Shown here: piece after piece, positions 62,121 to 64,000 of the stretch
How the letters are laid out: each line of letters opens with the position of its first letter
Numbering within the stretch: position 1 is the first letter of the stretch
NCBI RefSeq assembly: GCF_007625115.1
Contig: NZ_VMNH01000023.1
Location: forward strand, 1-64,000
Source of the DNA: Sedimenticola selenatireducens
GTDB lineage: Bacteria > Pseudomonadota > Gammaproteobacteria > Chromatiales > Chromatiaceae
DNA length: 64,000 nt
Direction: 5' to 3'
Notes under the pieces: model-generated
Told to the model about the DNA's origin: nothing
The model's database searches: none
Seen by the model: only the letters and a program-made list of their open reading frames with translations
Made by a program: the position numbers and the translations under genes

Positions 62121-64000
62121 TTATGCCTTACTGAAAGTCAGTCCCGTGCCAGAGGAATCGACCTTGATGGTATCGCCCGGACCAAATCGTCCTCCCAGAA
62201 TCTCCTGGGCCAACGGATTTTCCAGCTGCTGGCGAATCGCCCGCTGCAGTGGTCTTGCCCCATAAACCGGATCAAAGCCCGCCTCACCGAGTCTGTCCAG
62301 TGCAGCTTCCGTCAATTCCAGTCCCATATCATGATCGCTCAGACGCTTCTCCAGATACTTCACCTGGATCACGGTAATGGCGCGAATCTGTTCACGCCCT
62401 AATGGATGGAATACCACAATATCATCCACGCGATTAATAAACTCGGGGCGAAAATGTTGCCCAACCACCTCCATCACAGCTGACTTCATCTTGTCATACT
62501 GCTCTTCACCCGCCATGGTCTGAATCAGATCTGACCCCAGATTCGATGTCATAATGATAACGGTATTGCGGAAATCAACGGTTCGGCCCTGACCATCCGT
62601 CAAACGCCCGTCATCCAATACCTGCAGTAGTACATTGAACACATCGGGATGGGCCTTCTCCACCTCGTCCAGCAGAATCACTGAGTAGGGGCGACGGCGC
62701 ACAGCCTCTGTGAGATAGCCCCCCTCTTCGTAGCCGACATAGCCAGGAGGCGCACCAATCAATCGGGCGACCGAATGTTTCTCCATGAACTCGGACATAT
62801 CGATGCGCACCATGGCGTCTTCTGTATCAAACAGGAAATCAGCCAAAGCCTTTGAAAGTTCTGTTTTACCCACACCGGTTGGGCCGAGGAACAGGAATGA
62901 ACCATTGGGCTGCTTGGGATCAGATAATCCAGCACGAGAACGCCTGATGGCATTTGATACGGCGGTAATGCCTTCCGTCTGCCCGATCACTCGCTTGCCC
63001 AGCTCATCTTCCAGCCGTAGCAGTTTGCCCCGCTCACCCTCCAGCATCTTGCTAACGGGGATACCGGTCCATTTGGAGATCACATCGGCGATCTCTTCAT
63101 CCGTGACCTTGTTACGCAGCAGTTTCATCTCCTGCATCTCGGCCTGTGACGCCATATCCAGCTGTTTTTCCAACTCGGGAATACGTCCATATTGCAACTC
63201 GGACATACGCCCCAGATCACCGGCACGGCGAGCGGTCTCCATATCCAGTCGTGCACGCTCCAGGTCTTCTTTGATGTGTGCCGTGCCCTGCAGGGCCGCT
63301 TTCTCCGATTTCCAGATTTCATCCAGATCGGAGAACTCACGATCCGCTTTTTCGATCTCGGCTTCCAGCTGAGACAGACGCTTTTTAGAGGCCTCATCCG
63401 ACTCTTTCTTCAACGCCTCCCGCTCAATCTTGAACTGAATCAGACGCCGTTCCAGCCGATCCATCTCTTCCGGTAGGGAGTCGATCTCCATACGGATCTG
63501 CGAGGCCGCTTCATCAATCAGATCAATCGCCTTATCCGGCAATTGCCTATCAGTGATATAGCGCGTAGAGAGTGTGGCCGCTGCCACAATGGCCGGATCG
63601 GTAATATCAACACCGTGATGCAATTCATAGCGCTCTTTCAAACCGCGTAAAATGGCAATGGTATCTTCAACCGTGGGCTCTTCTACCAGCACTTTCTGGA
63701 AGCGGCGTTCCAGTGCGGCATCTTTTTCAATATATTTGCGATACTCATCCAACGTGGTCGCACCCACACAGTGCAATTCACCCCGAGCCAGTGCAGGCTT
63801 TAGCATATTACCCGCATCCATGGCCCCTTCCGCCTTGCCGGCACCTACCATGGTATGCAGTTCATCGATAAACAGAATGATCTGCCCCTCTTGTTTGGAG
63901 AGGTCATTCAACACGGCCTTCAGACGCTCTTCGAATTCACCGCGGAATTTCGCACCCGCAATCAGTGAACCCATATCCAGCGAAAGGAGGCGCTTATTCT
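62121..64000 (-). CDS. clpB: ClpB disaggregase, 5' end outside the window
   Basis: About 625 codons are present. The frame continues past the internal Met at 63974 to the window edge ([12 protein letters not shown]), so roughly 235 N-terminal residues are missing. The rest of AAA-1 ([20 protein letters not shown]), the long coiled-coil middle domain, AAA-2 ([25 protein letters not shown]) and the C-terminal domain ([11 protein letters not shown]) are intact. It rescues aggregated proteins with DnaK. Confidence 0.95.
   Translation of the reverse strand, partial: NKRLLSLDMGSLIAGAKFRGEFEERLKAVLNDLSKQEGQIILFIDELHTMVGAGKAEGAMDAGNMLKPALARGELHCVGATTLDEYRKYIEKDAALERRFQKVLVEEPTVEDTIAILRGLKERYELHHGVDITDPAIVAAATLSTRYITDRQLPDKAIDLIDEAASQIRMEIDSLPEEMDRLERRLIQFKIEREALKKESDEASKKRLSQLEAEIEKADREFSDLDEIWKSEKAALQGTAHIKEDLERARLDMETARRAGDLGRMSELQYGRIPELEKQLDMASQAEMQEMKLLRNKVTDEEIADVISKWTGIPVSKMLEGERGKLLRLEDELGKRVIGQTEGITAVSNAIRRSRAGLSDPKQPNGSFLFLGPTGVGKTELSKALADFLFDTEDAMVRIDMSEFMEKHSVARLIGAPPGYVGYEEGGYLTEAVRRRPYSVILLDEVEKAHPDVFNVLLQVLDDGRLTDGQGRTVDFRNTVIIMTSNLGSDLIQTMAGEEQYDKMKSAVMEVVGQHFRPEFINRVDDIVVFHPLGREQIRAITVIQVKYLEKRLSDHDMGLELTEAALDRLGEAGFDPVYGARPLQRAIRQQLENPLAQEILGGRFGPGDTIKVDSSGTGLTFSKA

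Overview
The window comes from a facultatively anaerobic, sulfur-oxidising and denitrifying gammaproteobacterium. The evidence is nitric oxide reductase accessory genes, a flavocytochrome c sulfide dehydrogenase, a bidirectional NAD-linked [NiFe] hydrogenase, a respiratory formate dehydrogenase, a hydroxylamine-oxidoreductase-type octaheme cytochrome and the proteobacterial dedicated sortase system. This gene set is typical of the Sedimenticola / Thiodiazotropha-like sulfur oxidisers, but the species cannot be fixed from the sequence alone. No rRNA, tRNA, CRISPR array, insertion sequence or prophage was recognised. Gene spacing is tight and most units look like ordinary operons.

Layout. 1-5008: the end of a NorB-like oxidase subunit, then norE-norF-norQ, a NapH/CcoG-type polyferredoxin and norD. 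5400-9072: a tetraheme NapC/NirT-type cytochrome, an exported ankyrin protein and fccAB. 9144-13363: a diheme cytochrome with a Met-rich tail (minus strand), a hybrid sensor kinase and a diguanylate cyclase. 13396-23930 (minus strand): a ten-gene formate dehydrogenase operon that starts with DUF3305/DUF3306 proteins, a multi-FeS protein, a TorD-type chaperone and a small Tat-signal protein, continues with fdhA, fdhB and cytochrome b, and ends with a DsrM-like/DsrK-like pair. moaA (molybdopterin synthesis) diverges from it. 25978-30499: haoAB and a divergent MocR regulator. 30682-34343: sortase, sortase target and PdsO. 34687-40535: a one-component HTH/periplasmic-binding-fold regulator, a Cache histidine kinase with a sigma-54 response regulator, and mobB. 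40663-43502: pdsR and pdsS, the regulators of the sortase system. 43564-51303: a solute-binding protein, an ABC-2 exporter, an SQR-like flavoprotein, ptsP, rppH, a HAD phosphatase and a small membrane protein. 51401-54242: an unknown protein and a Ser/Thr kinase-HDOD-GAF fusion. 54412-59442: hoxFUYHW. 59498-61783: a TonB receptor with OprC-type copper residues. 62121-64000: clpB, cut by the window edge.

The most interesting pattern is regulatory. Four units tied to molybdenum cofactor and formate dehydrogenase (the fdh operon, moaA, the HTH/PBP regulator and mobB) each have a sigma-54 type -24/-12 element. The three intergenic regions that hold them share an AGACAATTTGTCT-like sequence. A sigma-54 enhancer-binding two-component system lies between the last two units. 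I infer a local sigma-54 regulon for formate oxidation and Mo cofactor supply. The second point is that the formate dehydrogenase operon carries a DsrMK/Hdr-like membrane module, which suggests an unusual electron route from formate.
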